Origin: RUG11894 sp964344335
Lineage (GTDB): Bacteria; Bacillota; Clostridia; Peptostreptococcales; Anaerovoracaceae
Assembly (NCBI GenBank): GCA_964344335.1
Contig: CAYFMW010000016.1
Location: 1 to 36,008, forward strand
DNA length: 36,008 nucleotides
Direction: 5' to 3'
Position 1 is the first letter of the stretch. Each line of letters opens with the position of its first letter. Made by a program: the position numbers and the translations under genes. Below, in pieces: positions 6,863 to 15,489 of this stretch. The notes beneath the pieces are model-generated. The model was not told where the DNA came from. It saw nothing but the letters and a program-made list of their open reading frames with translations, and did not search any database.

Positions 6863-9241
6863 CTATTTCAACTCCACGACGGTGACGCCGTCGCCTCCCT
6901 CCTTGTAATCTCCTGTTCTGAAAGTTTTTACATGCTTGTGTCGCTTGAACATCTTCTGCAGTCCGCTGCGAAGTATGCCCTCGCCTCTTCCGTGCACTAT
7001 CGTGACGCTCGCAAGACCCGCGATAGCTGCATCGTCGAGGTACTTATCGACTATCAGCTTGGCATCCTCGAGAGTCTTCCCTATAACATTGCAGGACATG
7101 GACACGCTCATCGATTTATCCATATACATGCGCGAATACATGGTCTTGCGGCGCTCCTTCTCGGTAACATTCTCCTGTACCAAGCTGACATCCCGCAGGT
7201 TTACATTGAGTCTTATGCTCCCGGCCTGAACCATAAAATCTCCCTTGTCGTCCGGTAGGCTCAGAACCGTCGCCTTGCTGCCGATGGCAATCAGATTAAC
7301 GCGCGCCCCTTCCGTTATCTCATCGGCGCTCGGAGACTCTTGGTTTTCATCGGGCTGCGCTGCGGCCGGCGCATAATCCTTGCGCTTTTCGCCTATCAGC
7401 CTCTTGCCCTCCTCGATGCGCCTGTTTATCTCGCTTCTCGCCTCGGCATGCTCCACGGCCTCGTCAACCTGTTTTCTTATCTCGTTTATGAGCTCTCTGG
7501 CCTCATCGAGAATCTCCCTGGCCTCCTGCTTAGCCTCCTCGATAATGCTCTCTCTTCGCTCGTTTATCCTCTCCTCCCGCCTGAGGACGGACTCGTGCGT
7601 CTTCTGCGAAAGCTCGCGCAATCTCTCCGCCTCGCGGCGCTCCTTCTCGGCTATGCTCTTTTCGTTCTCTATCGATTGTATTACATCCTCAAATGCAATG
7701 TCGCCCCGCTCCAACAAGCGCGAAGCCTCCCCTATTATCTCCTCCGAAAGACCCAGTTTTCTTGAAATCTCAAAGGCATTGGACTTCCCGGGAATACCGG
7801 TTACGAGCCTGAATGTGGGGGAAAGCGTCTCCACATCGAACTGCATGGAGGCATTCTCGACGCCGTCGGTGGAGATTGCATACTTCTTAAGCTCCGTGTA
7901 GTGCGTAGTCGCCATCGTGAGCGCGCCCGTGCGCCTCAGATTATCGAGTATCGCCATAGCAAGCGCAGCGCCTTCGGTGGGATCGGTTCCGGCTCCCAGC
8001 TCGTCCAGCAGGACCAGACAGTCCTCCTTTGCGCGTCTCGTAATCTGCACGATATTCCTCATATGCGAGCTGAAGGTCGATAAGCTCTGCTCTATGCTCT
8101 GCTCGTCCCCGATATCCGCAAATATATCGGAAAATACCGGCATGCAGCTTCCGTCGGCAGCAGGAATAAAGAGTCCGGACTGCGCCATCAGGCAGAGCAG
8201 CCCCACGGTCTTGAGGGTCACGGTTTTACCGCCCGTATTCGGACCCGTTATCACCAGAGTATCGTAGTCTCTGCCTATCTCGACATCGACAGGCACTACC
8301 TTTTTAGGATCTATAAGCGGATGGCGAGCCTTTCTGAACCTTATAAAGCCTTCCTCCGCGACATCGGGCATGGAAGCGTTCATATCGCAGGCCAGGCGGC
8401 CCTTGGCGAACATATTGTCCAGCTTTAAAAGAATCTCCTGGTTTGCGCGGATGGCGATTTCATTTTCACCGACCATCATGGAGAGTTCCTTTAATATCCT
8501 CGCAATCTCCTGCTCTTCCGCAAGTTCGAGTTCCCGCAGCTCGTTGTTCATCTTGACGATGGCCTGCGGCTCTACGAACAGCGTAGCTCCGGAAGAGCTC
8601 TGATCGTGGACTATACCTTCGAGTCTGGTCTTATGTTCCGCCTTAAGAGGCACGACGAATCGCCCCTGACGCATGGTAACAATAGCATCCTGAAGGAAGG
8701 CGCGATTTTCCGCGGAGCTTACTATCTGCTGTATCTTAGACCTTATAGCTTCGTTTTGACGCAATATCGCACGCCTGATGCGGCGAAGCTCGGGGCTCGC
8801 ATCGTCGGCGATCTCGTCTTCCGAAAGTATGCATCTGTCGATTTCGCTCTCAAGAGATGAAAGAACTACTATGGAACCCGCCAGGCCGCTTATAATTCTT
8901 AGTTGCGAAAATTCAGGCGTATTGAGATACTCCTCGGTTCTCCGGGCAGATGACAGATTGTAAGATATCTGAAGAAGCTGGCCCGGACTGAGGCCTCCTT
9001 CCTTTGCCGCAAGATGCGCCAGGCCGGATATATCGTAAAATCCCCCGAGCGGCGGCATGCCTTTTTTTACGATTACTTCAAAGGCCTCTCCCGTAGCCGC
9101 AAGTTCATCCCTTATCCAATGTAACTTTGAAGAGGGCCTGAGTTTCTTCACAAAGTCCCTAGTGAGAGCCGAACAGCAACGCGCAGCCAGCATATCAATT
9201 ATTTTAAAATACTCGAGTACCTGCAGGGCCTTTTCGTTCAT
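6863..9241 (-). CDS. mutS2: Endonuclease MutS2 / ribosome-rescue factor
   Basis: 792 residues, typical of MutS2. The core and clamp helices are followed by the ATPase: Walker A GPNTGGKT at about 333-340, Walker B with CLVLLDELGAGTDPTEG, and the signature STFSSHM. A long charged coiled coil (about 510-640) leads to the C-terminal Smr endonuclease domain with HGRGEGILRSGL (around 749) and the closing GDGVTVVELK. Mismatch-recognition domain I of MutS is absent, as in the family. MutS2 has been linked to suppression of recombination and to splitting of collided ribosomes. GGAG precedes the ATG; the gene lies 9 bases after zapA. Confidence 0.96.
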   Translation of the reverse strand: MNEKALQVLEYFKIIDMLAARCCSALTRDFVKKLRPSSKLHWIRDELAATGEAFEVIVKKGMPPLGGFYDISGLAHLAAKEGGLSPGQLLQISYNLSSARRTEEYLNTPEFSQLRIISGLAGSIVVLSSLESEIDRCILSEDEIADDASPELRRIRRAILRQNEAIRSKIQQIVSSAENRAFLQDAIVTMRQGRFVVPLKAEHKTRLEGIVHDQSSSGATLFVEPQAIVKMNNELRELELAEEQEIARILKELSMMVGENEIAIRANQEILLKLDNMFAKGRLACDMNASMPDVAEEGFIRFRKARHPLIDPKKVVPVDVEIGRDYDTLVITGPNTGGKTVTLKTVGLLCLMAQSGLFIPAADGSCMPVFSDIFADIGDEQSIEQSLSTFSSHMRNIVQITRRAKEDCLVLLDELGAGTDPTEGAALAMAILDNLRRTGALTMATTHYTELKKYAISTDGVENASMQFDVETLSPTFRLVTGIPGKSNAFEISRKLGLSEEIIGEASRLLERGDIAFEDVIQSIENEKSIAEKERREAERLRELSQKTHESVLRREERINERRESIIEEAKQEAREILDEARELINEIRKQVDEAVEHAEARSEINRRIEEGKRLIGEKRKDYAPAAAQPDENQESPSADEITEGARVNLIAIGSKATVLSLPDDKGDFMVQAGSIRLNVNLRDVSLVQENVTEKERRKTMYSRMYMDKSMSVSMSCNVIGKTLEDAKLIVDKYLDDAAIAGLASVTIVHGRGEGILRSGLQKMFKRHKHVKTFRTGDYKEGGDGVTVVELK

Positions 9242-9250
9242 TCCCCGCTC

Positions 9251-9871
9251 CTATCGGTTAAGCCTCTTTCTGAGCGCCTCCAGGTCGTTCTTAAGATGGA
9301 TGTTTTCCATCTGTATATCGAAGAAACTGCTCTCGATATCCCTGCACTTCTCCTCGAGTTCCCTGATCTCCCTCTGAGCCGCCTCCGGAGCCTCCTCCGC
9401 CATGCTCAGCTTAATCGTCAGCTCCTCGACCCTTGCGCGCAGGACCTCATTGTGCCCCTCGACCTCCCGAAGCTGGTTGGTGAGATGCTCAATGCGCTCG
9501 TTCTTTTCCTCGAAGGTGCGGATATTCTCCTCCTGCTGACGACGGCTACCCGCCATCTGCTCCTTGTACTGAGCAAGGCTCTCCTTGGCCTCCTCCCAGA
9601 GCAGGGAATAGCGCTCGACTTCACTCTTGAACGAAGCCTCCTTCTCGCGCAGCTCTTCTATCTCCGCTTCCCTTTCGAAATGCTCCGCTGCGATATTCAC
9701 CGCCGTGAGCACCGCCGCCGACGATGTGCTTCCGTTGAAACTCTCAGCGATCTTGTGCATCTTACCGTCGACATAATCGGCAATCCTCATTATCTGCTCT
9801 CTGGACTGCTCGCCCGAAATATTGTACTCCTGACCGTAAATCCGCACGGTCACCGTATTTCTGTTGCTCAT
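9251..9871 (-). CDS. zapA: Cell division protein ZapA with long coiled-coil tail
   Basis: 206 residues, about twice the length of ordinary ZapA. Residues 1-80 are the ZapA domain (VTVRIYGQEYNISGEQSREQ, then MRIADYVDGKM and AAVLTAVNIAAEHF). ZapA binds FtsZ and bundles protofilaments at the Z ring. The remaining 125 residues (KEASFKSEVERYSLLW onwards to the end) are almost entirely charged heptad-like coiled coil, with a possible break at MAEEAPEAAQ. It lies between pheT and mutS2, 14 bases from pheT, the same neighbourhood seen in many Firmicutes. The tail could extend the crosslinker or recruit another divisome protein; this is inference. Confidence 0.85.
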   Translation of the reverse strand: MSNRNTVTVRIYGQEYNISGEQSREQIMRIADYVDGKMHKIAESFNGSTSSAAVLTAVNIAAEHFEREAEIEELREKEASFKSEVERYSLLWEEAKESLAQYKEQMAGSRRQQEENIRTFEEKNERIEHLTNQLREVEGHNEVLRARVEELTIKLSMAEEAPEAAQREIRELEEKCRDIESSFFDIQMENIHLKNDLEALRKRLNR

Positions 9872-9885
9872 CTCAATCCTTTCCG

Positions 9886-12330
9886 CTACATTTCCCGCAA
9901 TACCGCGTTGTAAGCATCCTTAATCGCAATAAGAACTTTCTGATTTATTTCGTTGACCTCAGCCTCCTTCAAGGTTCTCTCGGCAGACCTATATGTGAGG
10001 GAGAACGCTACGCTCTTTGAGCCCTCCGGCACCGGCGCACCTCTGTAGATATCGAAGAGCTTTACGCTCTCCAGCAAGTCCCCGGCGTTCATCCTGATTG
10101 CCTTTTGAAGCTCTCCGACAGCTACATCCTCCGTAACTACCATCGAAAAATCCCTGATCATAGCCGGATATTTGGGTAGAGGATTATATACCATCTCCGT
10201 GTCCGCAAGCCCGTACAGCATGTCTATATCGAGCTCCGCCGCAAAGACCTTCCGCTCTTCGAGATTGAAGTTTTCGCATACCGCCGGATGAACCTGTCCC
10301 AAAACTCCGGCAAGCTTTCCGCCCACCAGAAGCTTCGCGCAGCGACCGGGGTGGAATGTCGGATTATCGCTCTCCGCTTCAAATTCGATATCGTCGATGC
10401 CCAGAACATCCATCAGCTGCTCGACGCGACCCTTTAGGCTGAAGAAATCCTCGCCCTCGCCGTAGAGAGCTATGCAGAGAGAATCCTTCTCCTCGGGAAG
10501 AACATCCTCGACAATGACATCGGCGAAGAAAGTATTTCCCAGCTCAAAGCCCTTCGCCTCCGGATTGCTCCTGGCATTGTTCAGCGAGAGAACTTCCAGC
10601 AGATTTGAAAGTATCGTGGTGCGCATCACGGAAGTCTCTTCTCCGAGCGGATTTATCAGCTTTACGAAACTTCTCTTGCGGTTTTCCTCAGGAATCCTCA
10701 GCTTGTCGCTCGCCTTGGGCGACACGAAGCTGTATGTCTGAAATTCCGAGAGCCCCATGGCCAAAAGCGCCTGCTTGGTGATATTCCTTAAACTCTGCTT
10801 TCGCGAAATAGTGCTCAGGTTATTGCTCTTGGGCAGGCGCATCGGGAGCTTATCGTAGCCGTATAGCCTTGCAACCTCCTCCGCGTAGTCCTCCTCTATC
10901 TCCAGGTCCCTGCGAATCGTCGGTGGGGTCACGCTTATTATATCGCCGTCGTGCGAGGCCTCCATCTCCAGCGAGCGAAGGTAAGAAACCATCTCCTCCG
11001 CAGAAAGATCCGTACCGAGCAGTAAATTGATCCTCGAAACCCTAACATCGATAGGCCTGGCTTCCTCTTTGACAGGATATGCATCGACATCTCCGCTGAG
11101 CACCGTTCCTGCTCCGAGCATCTCTATAAGCCTGCAGACCCTGTCGCAGGCGGCTTTGGCAAGGTTCGGGTCTATACCCTTTTCGAAGCGCGACGAGGCC
11201 TCGGTGCGCAATCCCAAATCCTTTGAAGTCCTTCGCACGCTGTCCGCCTGGAAGTTCGCCGATTCTATGAGCACCGTGTTCGTTTCGCCTGCTATATCCG
11301 AATCCAGACCTCCCATAACGCCGGCTACGGCGATTGCGCCTTCCGCATCCCTTATAGTCAGGTTCCTCGCATTTAGGGTCCGTTCGCTTCCGTCCAGGGT
11401 CGTAAATTTCTCGCCCTCGCCTGCGGTATCTATGATTATCTTTCCGCCTCTAACGGTGTTTATATCGAATGCGTGCAAGGGCTGCCCGTACTCGAGCATC
11501 ACATAATTCGTTATGTCGACAATATTGTTGATGGGCCTCATGCCGGCCAGCATGAGCCTCCTCTGCATCCACCAGGGCGACGGAGCGATCTTAACATCCT
11601 TGACCACCCTGCAGCAATATCTTTTGCAGAGTTCGGGCTTTTTAATCTCCACGCTTATACGAGATGCGGCCTCCTCCGGACAGAGATTTACACACTCCGT
11701 ATCCGGATACTCAAGAGCGCTTCCGAAGACGGCGGAAGCCTCCCTCGCCATCCCTATTATGGACAGGCAGTCCGGGCGATTGGGAGTGATTTCAAAATCG
11801 ACGGAGACATCGTCGAGGCCCAGAGCTTTAACGATATCCGTGCCGGCTTCGTATTCGCCTTCCAGTATCCATACGCCGTCCCTTGCGCTGTAGGGAACGA
11901 GCTTCGCATCGAAGCCCAGCTCGCTGCAGCTGCACATCATGCCTTCGGACATGACGCCCCGAAGCTCTCCGCTCTCGATAATATCGCCGCCCTCGCTCTT
12001 GGGCCTGCCGTGGAGAGGCCCGGGAACTCTGGCACCGTCTAAAGCGACGGGAACATAAGCTCCGACCTGAGTCTCGTCTATGTTGGGAGATCCGGTGCAG
12101 ATCTGAACAATCCTGCCGGCGCCCACATCCACCTTGCATACGACAAGTTTATCCGCATTCGGATGCTCCTCCACGCCGAGTATCTTCCCCACGACGACGC
12201 CCTCTATATCGACATCGAAGCGCTCGACGCTTTCGATATTCGAACCGCTCATTATCATGCGCTCGCAGAATTCGTCCTGCGCCGCGTCTATTTTTGTATA
12301 TTCATTAAGCCATTCCAAAGGTACTAACAT
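9886..12330 (-). CDS. pheT: Phenylalanyl-tRNA synthetase beta subunit
   Basis: 814 residues, standard bacterial length. Domain order is normal: tRNA-binding OB domain (residues 40-155, VVGKILGVEEHPNADKLVVCKVD), B3/B4 editing domain (about 210-380, with MQRRLMLAGMRPINNIVDITNYVM and FEKGIDPN), B5 domain (about 400-470), the catalytic-like core, and the C-terminal FDX-ACB anticodon-binding domain (from about 720, YPAMIRDFSMVV). It forms the alpha2-beta2 enzyme with PheS and hydrolyses misacylated Tyr-tRNA. It starts 12 bases after pheS, with GAGG shortly upstream of its ATG. Confidence 0.97.
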   Translation of the reverse strand: MLVPLEWLNEYTKIDAAQDEFCERMIMSGSNIESVERFDVDIEGVVVGKILGVEEHPNADKLVVCKVDVGAGRIVQICTGSPNIDETQVGAYVPVALDGARVPGPLHGRPKSEGGDIIESGELRGVMSEGMMCSCSELGFDAKLVPYSARDGVWILEGEYEAGTDIVKALGLDDVSVDFEITPNRPDCLSIIGMAREASAVFGSALEYPDTECVNLCPEEAASRISVEIKKPELCKRYCCRVVKDVKIAPSPWWMQRRLMLAGMRPINNIVDITNYVMLEYGQPLHAFDINTVRGGKIIIDTAGEGEKFTTLDGSERTLNARNLTIRDAEGAIAVAGVMGGLDSDIAGETNTVLIESANFQADSVRRTSKDLGLRTEASSRFEKGIDPNLAKAACDRVCRLIEMLGAGTVLSGDVDAYPVKEEARPIDVRVSRINLLLGTDLSAEEMVSYLRSLEMEASHDGDIISVTPPTIRRDLEIEEDYAEEVARLYGYDKLPMRLPKSNNLSTISRKQSLRNITKQALLAMGLSEFQTYSFVSPKASDKLRIPEENRKRSFVKLINPLGEETSVMRTTILSNLLEVLSLNNARSNPEAKGFELGNTFFADVIVEDVLPEEKDSLCIALYGEGEDFFSLKGRVEQLMDVLGIDDIEFEAESDNPTFHPGRCAKLLVGGKLAGVLGQVHPAVCENFNLEERKVFAAELDIDMLYGLADTEMVYNPLPKYPAMIRDFSMVVTEDVAVGELQKAIRMNAGDLLESVKLFDIYRGAPVPEGSKSVAFSLTYRSAERTLKEAEVNEINQKVLIAIKDAYNAVLREM

Positions 12331-12342
12331 CTTCCGCCCTCA

Positions 12343-13365
12343 CTATCTGAACTGCCCGACAAATCTTATGTCATTCTCATAAAACAGGCGTATATCTTCA
12401 ACTTCGTACTTCAGCATTGCGGTTCTCTCCACACCTATGCCGAAGGCGAAGCCCGTGTACTTCTCCGTGTCTATATTGCCGACCTTGAGCACATTGGGAT
12501 GAACCTCCCCGCAGCCGAGAATCTCTATCCATCCGCTGCCCTTGCAGACCCTGCATCCCACGCCGCCGCACTTAAAGCAGCTTACATCCATCTCCGCGGA
12601 AGGCTCGGTAAATGGGAAGTGATGGGGCCGAAATCTCGTCTTCGTCGAGGAACCGAACATCTGCTTCGCAAAGGAGTCCATAACGCCCTTAAGATCCGCC
12701 ATGCTTATCCCCTCGTCGACTGCAAGCCCCTCAATCTGATGGAACATAGGACTGTGAGTGGCGTCCGGAGTATCGCAGCGAAAACATCTTCCGGGAGCTA
12801 CGACCATAATCGGAGGTTTCTGCGCGAGCATTGTCCTAACCTGCACCGGCGAAGTCTGAGTCCGCAGTATAACTTCATCGTTTATGTAAAAGGTGTCCGT
12901 GATATCCCTCGAGGGATGGTTGGGGTCGGCATTCAAAGCATCGAAATTGTTGAAGACAGTCTCCACCTCCGGACCTTCGCTGACCGAAAAACCCATGCTG
13001 CGGAAGATCCTCGTCATCTCATCGATAGTTATCGTCAGAAGATGCCTGCTCCCTATAGGCATAGTCTTGCCTGGCTGTGTAACATCAATTTTCTGCTTTA
13101 TCAGCTCAGCCTGCTCCGCACGGAGCTTAAAATCCCGCATGCGGGCATTTAAACCGTTCTCGATCTTGTCTCTGGCCTCGTTTGCCACCCGGCCGAGGGC
13201 CTTTCTTTCCTCAGGCGAAAGATCCTTCACGGAGCGCAAAATTTCCGTGAGCTCGCCCTTTTTACCGAGGAGCTTTATGCGCAGCTCCTCAGCCTCCTGA
13301 AGCGTTTGGAGCTCATCCATTCTCTTCTTCGCTTCCTCTATGAGTGCATTAAGTTTTTCTAACAT
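12343..13365 (-). CDS. pheS: Phenylalanyl-tRNA synthetase alpha subunit
   Basis: 340 residues. An N-terminal coiled-coil arm for tRNA binding (1-90) is followed by the class II catalytic core: motif 1 region GSRHLLTITIDEMTRIFRSMGFS, motif 2 region PGRCFRCDTPDATHSPMFHQIEGL, and motif 3 with GFAFGIGVERTAMLKY. It charges tRNA-Phe together with PheT. The start ATG has GGAGG about 6 bases upstream. It follows the SpoU-type methyltransferase gene after only 12 bases, so there is no room for a T-box leader between them; regulation must come from further upstream. Confidence 0.97.
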   Translation of the reverse strand: MLEKLNALIEEAKKRMDELQTLQEAEELRIKLLGKKGELTEILRSVKDLSPEERKALGRVANEARDKIENGLNARMRDFKLRAEQAELIKQKIDVTQPGKTMPIGSRHLLTITIDEMTRIFRSMGFSVSEGPEVETVFNNFDALNADPNHPSRDITDTFYINDEVILRTQTSPVQVRTMLAQKPPIMVVAPGRCFRCDTPDATHSPMFHQIEGLAVDEGISMADLKGVMDSFAKQMFGSSTKTRFRPHHFPFTEPSAEMDVSCFKCGGVGCRVCKGSGWIEILGCGEVHPNVLKVGNIDTEKYTGFAFGIGVERTAMLKYEVEDIRLFYENDIRFVGQFR

Positions 13366-13377
13366 TCTTACCTCCGA

Positions 13378-14172
13378 CTATATTTCAATCGCCCTCTGCC
13401 GGAGCGATTCATACATGATTATAGCAGCCGCTAAAGCCGCATTCAGGGATTCCGCTCTCCCGGCCATCGGCACGCTTATCCTCTGCGCACCCTTTAAAAA
13501 TATCTCGTCCGCTCCGCCGCCCTCGTTTCCAATTACGAACGCGGCATCCCGCGCGATATCCGCCTCGTAGCAGGGCCTTCCTTCCATATCCGCACACCAG
13601 ACGCTCTTGCCGGTAGCTTCAAGCAGCTGCAGAGCCTCGCTCGCGTCCTCGCAAAACAGCAGCGGCATCCTCAATATGCTCCCTGCGGAGGCTCTTACAG
13701 CCTTCGGGCCGTAGGGATCGCTGCTGCCCTTTACAATCAGAACACCCGCCATTCCGCAGCCCTCCGCCGCCCTGAGCATGGTCCCGATATTTCCCGGGTC
13801 CTGAACCCTGTCTATTACGAGGATATTGCTCCCCGGAAAAAACAGCTCCTCCGGAGAATATTCTCTCTTTAATGCGACGCCCACAATTCCCTGAGAGTTT
13901 ACGGTGTCGCTCACGAGTCGAAAGCAGTCGTTCGCCAAAATATAGGGTGCTACTGATTTTTCCTCCGCCAAAGCGGCAATCTCTTCGGCCTCTCCTTCAA
14001 AGGAGGCAGCCTCGATAAAGAGATATCTGAGCCTTACCCCCTGCTCGAGCGCCTCGCGCAGCGGATTCGGTCCCTCCAGGATATACATTCCGAGGGCGTC
14101 TCTGTTTTTCTTTTGAGACAGCGAAACGACTGTCTTAAGTGTGGCGTTTTCCTTTGAACTTATCTCCCTCAT
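13378..14172 (-). CDS. TrmH/SpoU-family RNA 2'-O-methyltransferase
   Basis: 264 residues from the ATG at 14170-14172. The N-terminal substrate-binding domain (SLSQKKNRDALGMYILEGPNPLREAL) is typical of TrmH-family rRNA methyltransferases. The SPOUT knot is clear: motif 1 VIDRVQDPGNIGTMLRAAEG, motif 2 FVIGNEGGGADEI, and motif 3 ISVPMAGRAESLNAALAAAI with the SAM-binding knot. It methylates a ribose 2'-OH, probably in 23S rRNA; the exact site is unknown. The frame stays open upstream to an ATG at 14241 and a TTG at 14247, but those 75 bases fold into a long stem-loop and homologues usually begin at the MREISSKENATLK position. I therefore chose 14172, although no good ribosome binding site precedes it. 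Confidence 0.85.
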   Translation of the reverse strand: MREISSKENATLKTVVSLSQKKNRDALGMYILEGPNPLREALEQGVRLRYLFIEAASFEGEAEEIAALAEEKSVAPYILANDCFRLVSDTVNSQGIVGVALKREYSPEELFFPGSNILVIDRVQDPGNIGTMLRAAEGCGMAGVLIVKGSSDPYGPKAVRASAGSILRMPLLFCEDASEALQLLEATGKSVWCADMEGRPCYEADIARDAAFVIGNEGGGADEIFLKGAQRISVPMAGRAESLNAALAAAIIMYESLRQRAIEI

Positions 14173-14186
14173 GTTTTTTACATAAG

Positions 14187-14237
14187 GGGGCGGCTCTGCA
14201 GGAACGCGGAGTATTCCGGTTCCGTACAGGCCGCCCC
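14187..14237 (-). other. Long stem-loop between ftsZ and the methyltransferase gene
   Basis: Arms GGGGCGGC (14187-14194) and GCCGCCCC (14230-14237) pair perfectly. Inside them CTG/CAG, GGAAC/GTTCC and CGGA/TCCG also pair, around a GTAT tetraloop, giving about 20 base pairs with small bulges. It starts 23 bases past the ftsZ stop. There is no T run on the minus strand, so it is not a classical terminator. It could protect or separate the ftsZ mRNA from the downstream message, or be a small palindromic repeat. Confidence 0.7.
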
Positions 14238-14259
14238 GCATCTTCAACTCAATACGATA

Positions 14260-15372
14260 TTATAGAGTGAAATCCTTGTTAAGGAAATCGGGAATCGGGA
14301 AGTCGTTAAAGAGCTTCGGTTCGTCATCGGCTTCGGAATTCTCCGCATTGGAACCTCCTGCCGAAGCCTCTTCCTTTTCCTCCGCTTCGATTTCCTCGCC
14401 CAGACCGCTTCTGCTTGCAAAATCCGTGGCGATGACGGTGACCTGTATCTCGTTCTCCATATCGTCGCGTATAGATGTGCCGAAGACGATGAAGGCGTCG
14501 TCGTCCACTTCCTTGGCTATGGAATCCGCAGCTCCCGAAACTTCGAGCATTCCGAGATCGTAACCGCCCATTATATTCAGCAATACGCCCTTTGCACCCT
14601 TGATGCTGGTCTCCAGCAGCGGGCTGTCTATGGCCATTCTGATAGCGGTCTCTACGCGGTCCTCTCCGCTCGCCCTTCCGATGCCCATATGCGCTATGCC
14701 CTTATCGCTCATGACGGTCTTTACATCCGCAAAATCGAGGTTTATGAGCCCTGCATCGGATATCAGGGTCGAGATTCCCTCCACTCCGTTCTTCAGAACA
14801 TCGTCCGCCAGCTTAAAGGCTTCCAGCATGCTTGTATTCTTCTGAGAAATCTGAAGCAGTCTGTCGTTTGGTATAACAACCAGAGAATCCACATAGTTTT
14901 CGAGGTACTCGATCCCCAGATCCGAGTGCTGTTTGCGCTTTCTGCCTTCGAAGGTGAAGGGGCGGGTCACGACGCCCACGGTGAGCGCGCCCGAAGTCTT
15001 GGCGGCTCTGGCGATTATAGGTGCCGCACCGGTTCCGGTGCCACCCCCCATCCCCGCGGTGATGAATACCATGTCGCTGCCATCAAGGAATTTTTCGATG
15101 CTCTCGAGGCTCTCCTCGGCAGATTTCTGGCCTACTTCCGGGTTTCCTCCGGCGCCGAGTCCCTTGGTGAGCTTCTCCCCGATCTGAATCCGGGTTTCGG
15201 CCTTGGAACTGTTGAGCGCCTGCATATCCGTATTGACGGCTATGAATTCCACTCCCTTGAGATTCGACTCTATCATCCTGTTGACGGCGTTGCAACCTGC
15301 ACCGCCGACACCTATAACCTTGATGTTGGCCGAACTATTTTCAGGTTTTTCAAATTTCAGCATTGGGGACAT
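14260..15372 (-). CDS. ftsZ: Cell division protein FtsZ
   Basis: 370 residues. Tubulin-like GTPase that polymerises into the Z ring. The GTP-binding features are VIGVGGAGCNAVNRM (about 19-33) and the tubulin signature GGGTGTG (109-115); synergy-loop residues lie in the region SDAGLINLDFADV. After the globular domain a short acidic linker (about 320-350) leads to the conserved C-terminal peptide FPIPDFLNK, the docking site for FtsA/SepF/ZapA-type partners. The start is set by AGGAGG about 6 bases before the ATG. A 117-base gap separates it from ftsQ. FtsA is not encoded beside it. Confidence 0.98.
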   Translation of the reverse strand: MSPMLKFEKPENSSANIKVIGVGGAGCNAVNRMIESNLKGVEFIAVNTDMQALNSSKAETRIQIGEKLTKGLGAGGNPEVGQKSAEESLESIEKFLDGSDMVFITAGMGGGTGTGAAPIIARAAKTSGALTVGVVTRPFTFEGRKRKQHSDLGIEYLENYVDSLVVIPNDRLLQISQKNTSMLEAFKLADDVLKNGVEGISTLISDAGLINLDFADVKTVMSDKGIAHMGIGRASGEDRVETAIRMAIDSPLLETSIKGAKGVLLNIMGGYDLGMLEVSGAADSIAKEVDDDAFIVFGTSIRDDMENEIQVTVIATDFASRSGLGEEIEAEEKEEASAGGSNAENSEADDEPKLFNDFPIPDFLNKDFTL

Positions 15373-15489
15373 ATCTGGCCTCCTGTAAAATTTTATATTT
15401 ATACATAATTATTGTAGCATAATATAGGTGTATTTGCACCAGCTTTACACAACATATTGTGAAAAAAGAGCAAAAACACCCCTTTTCAC
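15373..15489 (-). promoter_or_regulatory. AT-rich ftsZ upstream region, probable internal promoter
   Basis: The largest gap inside the leftward dcw run. On the minus strand it holds TATATTATG (about 15430-15420) and TACAAT shortly downstream, both possible -10 elements with only poor -35 matches, then AGGAGG before ftsZ. A CACAA/TTGTG mini-hairpin lies around 15450-15463. No single promoter can be chosen by eye; an ftsZ-specific promoter is a reasonable inference from the gap and composition. Confidence 0.35.

Noticed and set aside
12331..13377. T-box or attenuator for pheST
   Set aside because: Only 12 bases separate pheS from each neighbour; no specifier or antiterminator structure can fit.
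14173..14247. Upstream extension of the SpoU methyltransferase (TTG 14247 or ATG 14241)
   Set aside because: The region folds into a long stem-loop, the added residues look unlike family N-termini, and no clear ribosome binding site favours either start; kept as an alternative only.
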